Assembly: GCF_018310695.1 (NCBI RefSeq) | Contig: NZ_JAGXCY010000043.1 | Span: 1-34,985, forward strand | Source of the DNA: Paenibacillus sp. Marseille-Q4541 | Lineage (GTDB): Bacteria; Bacillota; Bacilli; Paenibacillales; Paenibacillaceae | DNA: 34,985 nt | Direction: 5' to 3' | Part shown: piece after piece, positions 15,801-22,610 of the stretch | How the letters are laid out: each line of letters begins with the position of its first letter | How positions within the stretch are numbered: position 1 is the first letter of the stretch | Position numbers and translations under genes: made by a program | The notes under the pieces: generated by a model | Database searches by the model: none | What the model was told of the DNA's origin: nothing | What the model saw: the letters and a program-made list of their open reading frames with translations, nothing else

Positions 15801-16233
15801 TGCTTACTTCAGTAGCTCAGATGGTAAGTTCAATAATCGTTATGAAGCTCAGGATCATTTTGATCAATTGCGCAGTGGTGAGGTTCAGGTGAAAGGGGGC
15901 TGGAGAATCTACTCTAGTGGCCCGGGGATTTATATGAATCAACTAATTTCAGCTGCACTTGGTATTCGTCAAGAGCAAGGGGATCTTGTACTTGATCCAG
16001 TACTTCCAGCGGAACTTGATGGTCTTCGTTTTGGTTTTGAATTTGCAGGAAGAAAGATAACGTTTATCTATCATATTAGTGGAAACGCAGCAGAAAAAGT
16101 AATGATGAATGGCAAGGAAATACCGGCAACCCTAATCGATAATCCTTATCGTGATGGGGGCTTGCAGATTTCCCGTGATACTTTTGAGAGTTTATGTAAC
16201 GAAGACGATAACGAAATTGAGATTTTTGTGTAA
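12862..16233 (+). CDS. GH94 phosphorylase, probable 1,2-beta-oligoglucan phosphorylase
   Basis: This large cytoplasmic protein of 1123 residues has family GH94 features in its C-terminal half: NALAWWYTHNMLVHYSVPHG, the segment GGAAWGTRDVCQGP, DDGNWPQWF, and GDGDWDD at residues 767-773, which holds the likely general-acid Asp. A long N-terminal beta-sandwich region of about 600 residues makes it far longer than cellobiose phosphorylase (about 820). That length, and its neighbours, match 1,2-beta-oligoglucan phosphorylases such as Listeria Lin1839, which release glucose-1-phosphate from beta-1,2-glucans. The alternative is another GH94 specificity. The AGGAGG site lies 13 nt before the ATG, a long spacing. 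GH94 membership is firm; the substrate is inferred. Confidence 0.92.
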   Translation: MTTMTKSKIHMQAGELCFTFWESGDLYQILNGRTMINQQMLSPLDGSINNLYLRVHGENGITFYPMLGTQSDSTFYAGDSFLEWKGIAAGVAYHVTFAPTSKGVWFWDVKLSGKDTKVDVIYGQDIGIADVGAVRSNEAYLSQYIDHTAFHDEKSGYVVCSRQNQPQGGEFPYLQQGSLTESVSYSTDGFQFFGLSYKETNQPEILIKSQLAGEVYQYEFAYTALQSVPQQLAGEAHFIFYGLFKPNHAEAVTELEYQQDLDAAWTEYTALLAKQSSGQLKTSAVKKVHMKSIIGDPVQTESMTDAEIEILFPTVKRHQEERDQGELLAFFTDTYEHIVLKAKEMRIERPHGHILMSGGNVKLGEKVITTTSYMYGIFNSHLVIGNTNFNKLMSNARNALNLSKTAGQRIYVEIDGVYRLLTMPSLFEIGFNYVRWYYKMKEETLIITNFTTVDSSEVKLHVRSESGTSYRYLVTNQITMNVNEYELPIDVREENGVFIIKADKAALSQEVHPNLEYRMWVDGADYSACDETFLMEGIHSLDASLLALNLEASQEWTLTFQGSLDGEEVRSASRSAVEETELYRSFFREVMNDFHLDHPDQQKSEQLFKVNALAWWYTHNMLVHYSVPHGLEQYGGAAWGTRDVCQGPVEYFMATQKYEQISDIIKMVYSHQFQDDGNWPQWFMFDQYFKIQQEESHGDIIVWPLKVLSDYLNTTGDYRILQEQVPYTVKEGFGFSQETFSILDHAKKEIEYIRTHFLHDTFLSSYGDGDWDDTLQPANAQLKQYMVSSWTVALTYQTVTQLSRALAAHDESMSAELAEMASGIKRDYEKYMLATGVIPGFVYMEDPNQAKLMLHPEDRETGIQYRLLPMTRSIIAELLNSEQAKSHYDLIKERLYCPDGVRLMNRPAVYAGGVSTHFKRAEQAANFGREVGLQYVHAHIRYVEAMAKLGLPEEVWNGLAIINPVGITDVVPNAELRQSNAYFSSSDGKFNNRYEAQDHFDQLRSGEVQVKGGWRIYSSGPGIYMNQLISAALGIRQEQGDLVLDPVLPAELDGLRFGFEFAGRKITFIYHISGNAAEKVMMNGKEIPATLIDNPYRDGGLQISRDTFESLCNEDDNEIEIFV

Positions 16234-16248
16234 CGTAATAAAAAAAGC

Positions 16249-16279
16249 GTGGGTGGGTGTCTCTAATCATACCACCCAC
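16249..16279. terminator. Hairpin after the GH94 gene, stronger as a minus-strand terminator
   Basis: GTGGGTGG at 16249-16256 pairs with CCACCCAC at 16272-16279. On the plus strand only CTTTCC follows, so readthrough into the regulator gene is likely. The run of A at 16240-16246 gives the T tract on the minus strand, where no gene is read. It probably attenuates rather than stops the operon transcript. Confidence 0.5.
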
Positions 16280-16329
16280 CTTTCCGTATAAACGTTAGGC
16301 TTGGTTATTTAATGAAGGAGCGAGGACTA

Positions 16330-17316
16330 TTGGTCAGTATTAAGGACATTGCAAAAAAAGCCGGAGTTTCCATCTCTACGGTATCTTATGCCCTTAATGG
16401 GAGCAATAAGGTAACGGATGAAACGAGCTCTAAAATTCTGGCCATTGCCAAAGAGTTAAATTATGTGCCGAATGCAGCAGCAAGAACTTTAAAAAAACAA
16501 AAAACGAAAATCCTAGGTGTATTCCTTACCGATTTCCGAGGCGACGTGTATGGAGATCTTCTTCACGGGATGAAGGAAGTGAGTAATGCTCAAGGGTATG
16601 ATCTTATCGTTTGTAGTGGTAAACAGTCTCACCGGATGCTTCCAGAGCGCATGATTGATGGGGCCGTTATTCTTGATCAGATGTTTGAGAGCGAAGAACT
16701 GCTGAAATATGCAGATTTGGGACACAAAATCGTTGTGCTTGATCGGGAACTATCCCACCCTAACATTAATCATGTACTGCTTGATAACAAGGCAGGGGCT
16801 ACACTTGCCATGGAGCATCTGATTGAAAAAGGACACAAGAAAATATATGTACTTACCGGGCCAGAAGGATCGTATGATTCAGCTCAGCGTATGAAGGCAG
16901 TGCGTCTTGTAGCAGAGCGTACACAGGATGTCGAGTGGATTGCGATTCCGGGCAATTTCGAAAAAAGCGGGGGAGAAAAAGCAGCGGAGCAAATTATGCA
17001 GGAGTATAAAGAGCCTGTCGCGGTATTCTCGCTGAATGATGAGATGGCTATCGGTTTCATTAATCGCATTGCTGAAACAGAACTCCGTATTGGTGAACAC
17101 ATCCATCTTATCGGTTTTGATAACATTGAATTGGCACGATATATGCAGCCTCGCCTGGCTAGTATTGATTATTCTAAGCAAAAATGGGGAGCTCTTGCCT
17201 CCGAACAGCTTATTAAATTGATTGCTGGTGAATCAGTGGAAGATGAGCAAATTTATGTGACCCTAGCAGATGGGGGATCAGTCGGTCCAGCGATAAAAAA
17301 AGCGGAATCTGTATAA
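16330..17316 (+). CDS. LacI/GalR-family transcriptional regulator
   Basis: This 328-residue repressor has an N-terminal helix-turn-helix (SIKDIAKKAGVSISTVSYAL), a hinge ending about residue 60 (NAAARTLKKQKT), and a periplasmic-binding-protein-like sensor domain starting at KILGVFLTDF. I place the start at TTG 16330, 9 nt after AAGGAG, because the protein then begins MVSIKDIAKKAG as is usual in this family. The frame also contains ATG 16312, which lacks a ribosome site. It follows the GH94 gene in the same direction and is the natural candidate to bind the three operators at 5653, 5877 and 5952. The effector is presumably a beta-1,2-glucan oligomer or its breakdown product. No convincing terminator follows. 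Confidence 0.93.
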   Translation: MVSIKDIAKKAGVSISTVSYALNGSNKVTDETSSKILAIAKELNYVPNAAARTLKKQKTKILGVFLTDFRGDVYGDLLHGMKEVSNAQGYDLIVCSGKQSHRMLPERMIDGAVILDQMFESEELLKYADLGHKIVVLDRELSHPNINHVLLDNKAGATLAMEHLIEKGHKKIYVLTGPEGSYDSAQRMKAVRLVAERTQDVEWIAIPGNFEKSGGEKAAEQIMQEYKEPVAVFSLNDEMAIGFINRIAETELRIGEHIHLIGFDNIELARYMQPRLASIDYSKQKWGALASEQLIKLIAGESVEDEQIYVTLADGGSVGPAIKKAESV

Positions 17317-17405
17317 CAAATTTGTGATAAGGCGATAACTTTTCCTATGAAGCCTGTTTTATTTTTTGTGAGAAGTTTAAAAATAGAATAGGCAAGAACA
17401 TCACT

Positions 17406-17425
17406 TCCTTACGAAATAGTAAGGA
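17406..17425. promoter_or_regulatory. Palindromic operator candidate upstream of ohr
   Basis: TCCTTAC, six spacer bases and GTAAGGA form a perfect 7-6-7 inverted repeat 47 nt before the ohr start. Size and place suit a MarR/OhrR-type dimer, but the sequence differs from the Bacillus OhrR box as I recall it, and no ohrR gene is in the window. Confidence 0.4.
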
Positions 17426-17472
17426 TACAAGATGTTTATATATTATCTTTTATAGGTGAAGGAGCGATTATC

Positions 17473-17892
17473 ATGGAAGCATTGTATACAGCAAGCGCAA
17501 CAGTACGTGGAGGAAGAGACGGTTCATTCGAAACATCTGACGGAGTACTTCGTCACGACTTATCCACTCCAAAAGAATTAGGCGGAGCAGGCGGGAATGC
17601 TACGAATCCGGAGCAACTGTTTGCAGCAGGGTATGGCGCATGTTACGAGAGTGCACTTGCCAATATCGCTCGCAAAGAAGGCGTGAAACTTAGTGATGTT
17701 GAGGTAACTAGTAATGTAATGATCGGCAAGGATCCTAAAGATGATGGATTCCAACTTGCCGTTCGCCTCGATGTGAAGATTCCAGGTGTAGATCGTGCAC
17801 AAGCAGAAGATCTGGCTAAAAAAGCGCATGACTTCTGCCCTTATTCCAAAGCAACTCGTGGTAATATTCCAGTTGAACTTAACGTAGTTTAA
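17473..17892 (+). CDS. ohr: Organic hydroperoxide resistance protein (Ohr/OsmC family)
   Basis: This 139-residue protein is full length for Ohr. It reduces organic and fatty-acid hydroperoxides in the cytoplasm using a lipoyl or dithiol donor. Key residues are present: peroxidatic Cys57 in AAGYGACYESAL, resolving Cys122 in FCPYSKATRGN, the catalytic Arg15 near the N terminus and Glu47 in NPEQLF. The order of motifs, with the GGxGGNxTNPEQLFAAGY signature, favours Ohr over OsmC. The ribosome site is GAAGGAG. The gene is monocistronic, with a terminator 79 nt after the stop and a palindrome upstream that may mediate peroxide control. Confidence 0.95.
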   Translation: MEALYTASATVRGGRDGSFETSDGVLRHDLSTPKELGGAGGNATNPEQLFAAGYGACYESALANIARKEGVKLSDVEVTSNVMIGKDPKDDGFQLAVRLDVKIPGVDRAQAEDLAKKAHDFCPYSKATRGNIPVELNVV

Positions 17893-17970
17893 TACGTATA
17901 AAGGAATGAAAAAGAAGTATCTTGCGGAGGGCAGCTTCTAATATAGACTATCTTTCGCACTGATCAAGAA

Positions 17971-18004
17971 GACCTTGGTGGGAACGCCAAGGTCCTCTCT
18001 TTTA
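17971..18004 (+). terminator. Intrinsic terminator after ohr
   Basis: GACCTTGG at 17971-17978 pairs with CCAAGGTC at 17987-17994, followed by CTCTCTTTTAT. It is a GC-containing 8-9 bp stem with a moderate T tract. Confidence 0.8.
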
Positions 18005-18057
18005 TAAGGGACTTTATTATAGGTTCAAAGAATGTTGTAGTGGATGGGTATATTGAT

Positions 18058-18086
18058 TTGACATCGGGGTTAAAATTCTTTAATAT
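18058..18086 (+). promoter_or_regulatory. Sigma-A promoter of the small Cys-rich gene
   Basis: A perfect TTGACA at 18058-18063 and TAATAT at 18081-18086 are separated by 17 nt. The start is expected near 18093. Confidence 0.75.
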
Positions 18087-18141
18087 GACTAAGTACTAAT
18101 ATGTACGTGGCATGAATAAATTTGAAATCACAGGTGATTAC

Positions 18142-18417
18142 ATGTCTTATAGACCCCAGATTGTTGACTTAACAACTGCCAGTCGTAATGAAGAATCCGG
18201 ACTTTACGAGTTCACAATGAAGCTTCAGGATGGAACGCGTTGCCGTGTATTCTATTCCAGTAAACCGGAATGGCACATGACTAGCATCAGCCGTCTTCAG
18301 AAGACTCCTTGCCCGGTATGCCGTAAGGATTTCATTTGCAAATGTATGGAGAAATTCGCAAATGATATTCATGAGCAAATTATGGATAACCAATTGATCG
18401 AACAAGCTATCAAGTAG
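18142..18417 (+). CDS. Small Cys-rich protein of unknown function
   Basis: I do not recognise this 91-residue protein. It has a beta-rich N-terminal half (LYEFTMKLQDGTRCRVFYSS) and a cysteine cluster CPVC at 57-60 with CKC at 66-68, plus Cys34, followed by a helical tail. The cluster could bind zinc or an iron-sulfur centre. It starts at ATG 18142 just after AGGTGA. An in-frame ATG at 18112 would add ten residues but has no ribosome site. It has its own promoter and a terminator, so it is monocistronic. It lies among three redox-related genes, which is suggestive but no proof of function. Confidence 0.75.
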   Translation: MSYRPQIVDLTTASRNEESGLYEFTMKLQDGTRCRVFYSSKPEWHMTSISRLQKTPCPVCRKDFICKCMEKFANDIHEQIMDNQLIEQAIK

Positions 18418-18435
18418 TGATAGTTTGTAGTGATG

Positions 18436-18466
18436 AGCGTCCGTGAGATCACGGCGCTTTTTTTCT
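18436..18466 (+). terminator. Intrinsic terminator after the Cys-rich gene
   Basis: AGCG, a bulged T and CCGTG pair with CACGG and CGCT (18436-18458), followed by seven T. It is a strong terminator 19 nt past the stop. Confidence 0.88.
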
Positions 18467-18518
18467 ATATTCTTATAGAGCTTAGAAAGAAAGCTACGCT
18501 GCATAAGGGGGCGTGTGG

Positions 18519-18956
18519 ATGGTCAGAGAATCTCATTCCGACATGGATCAGTATATGAATATTGATATTGTGCTTATAGATGGAGTCTGTCATTTGTGTC
18601 AGGGACTTACCAAGTTGATTATTCAGCGGGACAAACAGGGGCGTTTTCACTTTGCTTCGCTTCAGTCGGAGATCGGTCAGAATTTACTCGCACATGGCGG
18701 ATTGTCTCTTAATGCAATGGATACTTTTGTACTTATAGAAAAAGGAACGTATTACACTCGTTCATCTGCTGCACTTCGTATTTCTAAAAAGCTGGGTTAT
18801 CCTTATAAGCTGGGTTCTGTATTTTTCATCATACCTCCGTTTATCCGGGACAGGATATATAATGTGGTGGCTCGTAATCGTTACCGCTGGTTCGGCAGGG
18901 ACGAAGATGATGCCTGTATGTTGCCTACTCCCGATATTCGGAAGCGGTTTTTATAG
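18519..18956 (+). CDS. DCC-family thiol-disulfide oxidoreductase (DUF393)
   Basis: This 145-residue protein is of the DCC family (DUF393, YuxK-like). The family motif DxxCxxC is DGVCHLC with Asp21, Cys24 and Cys27. The second family motif is the C-terminal RNRYRWFGRDEDDACMLP. The fold is thioredoxin-like and the protein is presumed to act in thiol-disulfide exchange, though no substrate is known. The start is ATG 18519, 7 nt after AAGGGGG. A GTG six bases upstream is too close to the ribosome site. No promoter is obvious between the preceding terminator and this gene. Confidence 0.9.
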   Translation: MVRESHSDMDQYMNIDIVLIDGVCHLCQGLTKLIIQRDKQGRFHFASLQSEIGQNLLAHGGLSLNAMDTFVLIEKGTYYTRSSAALRISKKLGYPYKLGSVFFIIPPFIRDRIYNVVARNRYRWFGRDEDDACMLPTPDIRKRFL

Positions 18957-18971
18957 ATAACATTAAAAGGG

Positions 18972-19018
18972 AAAAGGGCAGCTAATCTGTGTGTGTAGAG
19001 ATTGGCTGCCCCTTTTGT
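18972..19018. terminator. Bidirectional terminator between DCC and nuclease genes
   Basis: GGGCAGCTAATCT at 18976-18988 pairs with AGATTGGCTGCCC at 18999-19011 (13 bp, one G-U), flanked by AAAA and TTTT. It serves both converging genes. Confidence 0.9.
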
Positions 19019-19023
19019 TGTGT

Positions 19024-19902
19024 TTAGTTTTTTGGAGCTCTATAGCCTGCTGCTACAGCTTCCTCTTCTGTACAAAACCAAGTCTCCGGATTGGTTGATT
19101 TGTAATTACGAGATGCAGTGGTGTGATAAATCTTCTCGCCTTTGGAATTGATATTCCCCTTGATGGTGCAAGTGTTGTTCGGCGGAGTAGATGAACCGCT
19201 AGTACCATGAGAAGATCCAGTTCCGCTAGTAGAACTGTTTCCATTTGTACTGTTTTGGTTGGAAGAGTTACTATCTTTACCTCCAGATGTGCCTGCGGAA
19301 GTGGTACTACTTTTCTTCTCAAATTCACTAGGGTGGAATCCGTCCTTCTGTACATAGTTTTCAAATTCCCAGATGCCTAGCGCTTGCTGTTTACTTTTGT
19401 TCTGAATAGCTTCAAACGTGTCCACATAGCGAACATTCGGAGGATAGATATATGCGACTCGCGCATAACCTTTCTTAAGTAGTGATTCCTGGAGCATCAC
19501 TCCATCCACATAGACGTAAGCGAGCAGCCGGGAGTACTTATCACGATTCGGCCCGATATCAAATTCGAGTTCGATTTGTTTCGCTTGCTCCAGCAGTTGC
19601 TTGGTATATTCCTTTGCTTCCTTGCCCAGCGGTTGTACACCGAGTTTAGGGTGTGAAGTTTCAGGAGTGTCAACCAGCAGCAAACGGAGAGATTCGCTTT
19701 TGCCTTCATACATTACCTTCAGTGTATCTCCGTCAACAGCCCGGTCGAGGGTAACGGGAATTCTAGGGTATTCGTGGTCCGTATTTGAAGTATTTGTTGT
19801 CGTATCGGTATTGGAATCTGGAAGCTGAATCTCACCACATCCAGCAATAAAGACGGTAACACAGAGAACAAGGGGAATTACCCAGCGCCTCAATAAAGAC
19901 AT
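19024..19902 (-). CDS. Thermonuclease-like (SNase) lipoprotein with C-terminal sunset domain
   Basis: This 292-residue secreted nuclease is anchored as a lipoprotein: signal segment VIPLVLCVTVFIAGC with Cys22 lipidated. The staphylococcal nuclease domain spans about residues 46-180. Residues equivalent to SNase Arg35, Asp40, Glu43 and Arg87 are Arg73, Asp78, Glu81 (RLLLVDTPE) and Arg125 (KYSRLLAYVY), with the DGDT calcium-site segment at 57-60. A Ser/Gly/Asn/Thr-rich linker of about 45 residues follows. The last 50 residues, with IKGNINSKGEKIYH and WFCTEEEAVAAGYR, match the small sunset domain often attached to such nucleases. The likely role is extracellular nucleic-acid breakdown. The ribosome site is GGAGTGA. 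Confidence 0.92.
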   Translation of the reverse strand: MSLLRRWVIPLVLCVTVFIAGCGEIQLPDSNTDTTTNTSNTDHEYPRIPVTLDRAVDGDTLKVMYEGKSESLRLLLVDTPETSHPKLGVQPLGKEAKEYTKQLLEQAKQIELEFDIGPNRDKYSRLLAYVYVDGVMLQESLLKKGYARVAYIYPPNVRYVDTFEAIQNKSKQQALGIWEFENYVQKDGFHPSEFEKKSSTTSAGTSGGKDSNSSNQNSTNGNSSTSGTGSSHGTSGSSTPPNNTCTIKGNINSKGEKIYHTTASRNYKSTNPETWFCTEEEAVAAGYRAPKN

Positions 19903-20053
19903 GAAATCACTCCATTCTAAGATGTATAATATGTATGCATGGATCTTCTAAGTGTACTATATTTAAGAGAAAAAGGGAACGAATGTTTGCTAACCTTACT
20001 CGGTATTCGTTTCTATTTTATATGTCATACATAAGAAAGAAGTAAATTTGTTC

Positions 20054-20082
20054 TTGATGAATGTGGTAAATTATGCTAATCT
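20054..20082 (+). promoter_or_regulatory. Sigma-A promoter of the Tad operon
   Basis: TTGATG at 20054-20059 and TAATCT at 20077-20082 are 17 nt apart, with a start near 20089. An overlapping alternative is TTGTTC with TATGCT. Either way the transcript meets a terminator hairpin after about 20 nt. Confidence 0.5.
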
Positions 20083-20110
20083 AGCGATAACTTAATCAGT
20101 ACGTGACGGA

Positions 20111-20162
20111 AGCACCGTCCATTCACCGCAAGAAATTGCGGCAATGGGCGGTGCTTTTTTTT
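20111..20162 (+). terminator. Leader terminator/attenuator of the Tad operon
   Basis: AGCACCGTCCATT at 20111-20123 pairs with AATGGGCGGTGCT at 20143-20155 (13 bp, one G-U). An inner CCGCAA/TTGCGG stem closes a GAAA tetraloop, and eight T follow. No plus-strand gene lies upstream between 18956 and here, so it does not end an upstream gene. It sits in the leader of the Tad operon, and readthrough would be required for expression. Confidence 0.85.
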
Positions 20163-20193
20163 GTGCTGCGGAAGGGGAGAGGTTTGCATATCT

Positions 20194-21363
20194 ATGAAAA
20201 AAGTGTTGCTCGCAAGTGCCAGTCTGGAATATGTGGAGGCGTTACTTGATTATGTACAAGGGAGTGAGTATTCAGCCAAATTTCAGGTTACAGCTTTCTC
20301 ACAGCCAGAAGCGATGTCTAGATACATGGAGGTACTCATTCCAACATCTCTCCCAGATCTGGTAGTGGGTGAAGAGCTTTTTGTGGAAAAGTGGCTTACG
20401 GGTCCATACGCAGAAAAGGTACCGGCTCTTATTTTTACGGAGCAGTCTTTTGTTGAGGAGAGTCCAAGTAAGATCATGAAATATCAGCCCTTACCTGTGA
20501 TTTTAGCCAAATGGGAAGAACGGCTGATAAGTAGTAGAAGAAGAGAAAGGGGCGGATTCTCCGGAGAACAGACATGGGTAATCGGGGTCACTTCGGCTTC
20601 TGGAGGCTGCGGTAAAACAACTGTTGCACTGAATCTAGCTAAGCAATTAGGACGGTCCGGTTATTCCGTGTTTTATCTAAACCTAGAGACAATCGACAGT
20701 ACAGGGCCATTTTTGCATACAGCATCTTCAGTAATGAAATCAGAATCAGCTGATTCCTTCAGCCAACTATTATACCAGCTGAGAGCAAAGAAAGCTTCAG
20801 GAAGTGTTTTTCATGGAGAGAAGGATGAGGCATTAGATATTAGACCGTATACGATGCGTAATGAACGGATTCTAGCGGATTGTTTTGTCCCTGCAAGAAA
20901 TCGGAAAGAGCTACTACAGATGAGTAAATCAGATACAAGCGAACTGATAAAGCAAATTGCGGGCTTAGGTCAATACCATTTTATCATTGCAGATCATGAT
21001 TCCGTGTGGGATCCACGTTCGGAAGCAGTCATGGAGGAGTCAGGCTTGCTTGTATGGCTTCTATCAGATGATCTTCACACGATGAACAAGTGTAAGGAAT
21101 GGATGAAGTTTCATGAGCAAACTGACCCTGAGAAATACGCAAATATCGTAGGAAAGACGTTATACCTCATTAATCGCTACACGGGAAGCTTAGTTAATGA
21201 ACTGCCTGGAGGAGGGGTTATAGCTGAACATTATCTTCCTTATATCCCCTCATGGAAACAGATGCGGGAACCTGATTTACTGCTGAGTTCGCCTATTTAT
21301 CAGAAGGAAATGGGTAAGCTTTGTGAAGCTCTTGGTGTTTTGAACAGGGAGAATATAGGATGA
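20194..21363 (+). CDS. tadZ: CpaE/TadZ-like pilus assembly ATPase
   Basis: This 389-residue cytoplasmic protein is expected to place the Tad machine at the membrane. The first roughly 110 residues resemble a receiver-like domain (MKKVLLASASLEYVEALLDYV, then LPDLVVGEELF). The rest is a MinD/ParA-type ATPase with Walker A TSASGGCGKTTVALNLA near residues 133-149. The signature Lys before GG is Ser here, so ATP hydrolysis may be altered. The start is ATG 20194, 11 nt after GGGGAGAGG. Its stop overlaps the next ATG, so translation is coupled with the motor ATPase. Confidence 0.85.
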   Translation: MKKVLLASASLEYVEALLDYVQGSEYSAKFQVTAFSQPEAMSRYMEVLIPTSLPDLVVGEELFVEKWLTGPYAEKVPALIFTEQSFVEESPSKIMKYQPLPVILAKWEERLISSRRRERGGFSGEQTWVIGVTSASGGCGKTTVALNLAKQLGRSGYSVFYLNLETIDSTGPFLHTASSVMKSESADSFSQLLYQLRAKKASGSVFHGEKDEALDIRPYTMRNERILADCFVPARNRKELLQMSKSDTSELIKQIAGLGQYHFIIADHDSVWDPRSEAVMEESGLLVWLLSDDLHTMNKCKEWMKFHEQTDPEKYANIVGKTLYLINRYTGSLVNELPGGGVIAEHYLPYIPSWKQMREPDLLLSSPIYQKEMGKLCEALGVLNRENIG

Positions 21364-22592
21364 ATGAAGTTTGGTTCAAGGAACTTCGCAAGGCAGTCCG
21401 TTCAGGTCTGGATGTAACTTCAACTGCAGGGGATAACGAACTCATGGAGCATATCGAGCGTAGGGTACTCTTTCATCAAGACCTTGCTCATCTGACTTCA
21501 GGAGAAAAGCAAGCGGTAATTAAACGGCTGTACGATTCCTTCCGAGGGCTTGATATTCTACAACCGCTTGTAGATAACCCGAATATTACGGAAATTATGA
21601 TCAACAGCCACCATGAAATTTTTATCGAAGAACGCGGTGAAGTCAGGCAGCTGCCTGTCGCATTTGAATCTGCAGACCGGCTCGAAGATATTATTCAGTC
21701 GATAGTGTCAGGGGTAAACCGGATCGTTAACGAATCATCTCCTATTGTGGATGCAAGACTGAAAGACGGATCACGGGTGAATATCGTACTGCCACCTATT
21801 GCATTGAAGGGACCAACCATGACCATCCGTAAGTTTCCCGAAAAACCGATGCGGATGGAGGATCTTGTTCGGATTGGTGCGCTATCAGAAGAGGCCGCAG
21901 AACTGCTGCAAAAGCTAGTAAAGAGTAAATACAACATCTTTATTAGCGGAGGAACCGGATCAGGGAAGACCACATTCCTCAATGCCTTATCTCAATATAT
22001 CCCTAGTAGTGAGCGGATCATTACGATAGAGGATTCAGCCGAGCTACAGATTGTTACGGTTCCGAATCTTGTCTCACTGGAGACACGAAATGCCAACACG
22101 GAAGGCAGAGGGGAAATATCGATACGAGAGTTGATTCGTTCTTCATTACGTATGAGACCCAATCGAATTATTGTTGGAGAGGTACGGGGAGGTGAAGCTT
22201 TGGACATGCTGCAGGCGATGAATACTGGGCATGATGGTTCGTTATCAACGGGCCATGCGAACAGTATTGTAGATATGGTCAGTCGCTTAGAGACCATGGT
22301 ACTTAGCGGGGCAGATCTTCCTATTGTTGTAGTCAGGCAGCAGATAAGTTCAGCTATTGATGTCTTTGTCCATTTGTCCAGACTTCGAGATCGTTCAAGG
22401 CGAGTTACCGAGATCAGTGAAGTCATCGGAATGGATGATGGGGAGGTGAGGTTGAATAGTCTGTATCGTTTTCAGGAACGTGATGAATTAGAAGGACGCA
22501 TCGTAGGTGAACTCGTCCGCACATCCTCTTCGCTCATACACGTGGACAAGCTGCTGGCAGCCGGTATTAGGTATCCATTTGAAGAGGAGTAG
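21360..22592 (+). CDS. tadA: Tad/type II secretion-like motor ATPase (CpaF/TadA)
   Basis: This hexameric motor ATPase of 410 residues powers pilus assembly or secretion from the cytoplasmic face. Motifs are Walker A GGTGSGKT at 197-204, the Asp box in ITIEDSAELQ, Walker B RMRPNRIIVGEVRGGEALDM at 265-282 and the His box in GSLSTGHANS. The N-terminal domain includes LVDNPNITEIMIN, typical of CpaF. It overlaps the preceding gene by 4 nt (ATGA) and is followed 18 nt later by the first platform gene. Confidence 0.95.
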   Translation: MNEVWFKELRKAVRSGLDVTSTAGDNELMEHIERRVLFHQDLAHLTSGEKQAVIKRLYDSFRGLDILQPLVDNPNITEIMINSHHEIFIEERGEVRQLPVAFESADRLEDIIQSIVSGVNRIVNESSPIVDARLKDGSRVNIVLPPIALKGPTMTIRKFPEKPMRMEDLVRIGALSEEAAELLQKLVKSKYNIFISGGTGSGKTTFLNALSQYIPSSERIITIEDSAELQIVTVPNLVSLETRNANTEGRGEISIRELIRSSLRMRPNRIIVGEVRGGEALDMLQAMNTGHDGSLSTGHANSIVDMVSRLETMVLSGADLPIVVVRQQISSAIDVFVHLSRLRDRSRRVTEISEVIGMDDGEVRLNSLYRFQERDELEGRIVGELVRTSSSLIHVDKLLAAGIRYPFEEE

Positions 22593-22610
22593 TTTAGAGA
22601 GGTGATATAC

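Noticed and set aside
12862..16233. Cyclic beta-1,2-glucan synthase
   Set aside because: It has a GH94-like half, but at 1123 residues it lacks the glycosyltransferase 84 domain and membrane helices of those synthases, and it sits in an import and breakdown operon.
16283..16300. Fourth LacI operator before the regulator gene
   Set aside because: GTATAAACGTTAGG shares only the AACG core and an A+T flank with the other three sites; too weak to call autoregulation.
20089..20162. Known riboswitch (such as c-di-GMP) in the Tad leader
   Set aside because: The leader before the hairpin is about 20 nt and lacks the conserved c-di-GMP-I or -II bases. The hairpin alone looks like an intrinsic terminator.
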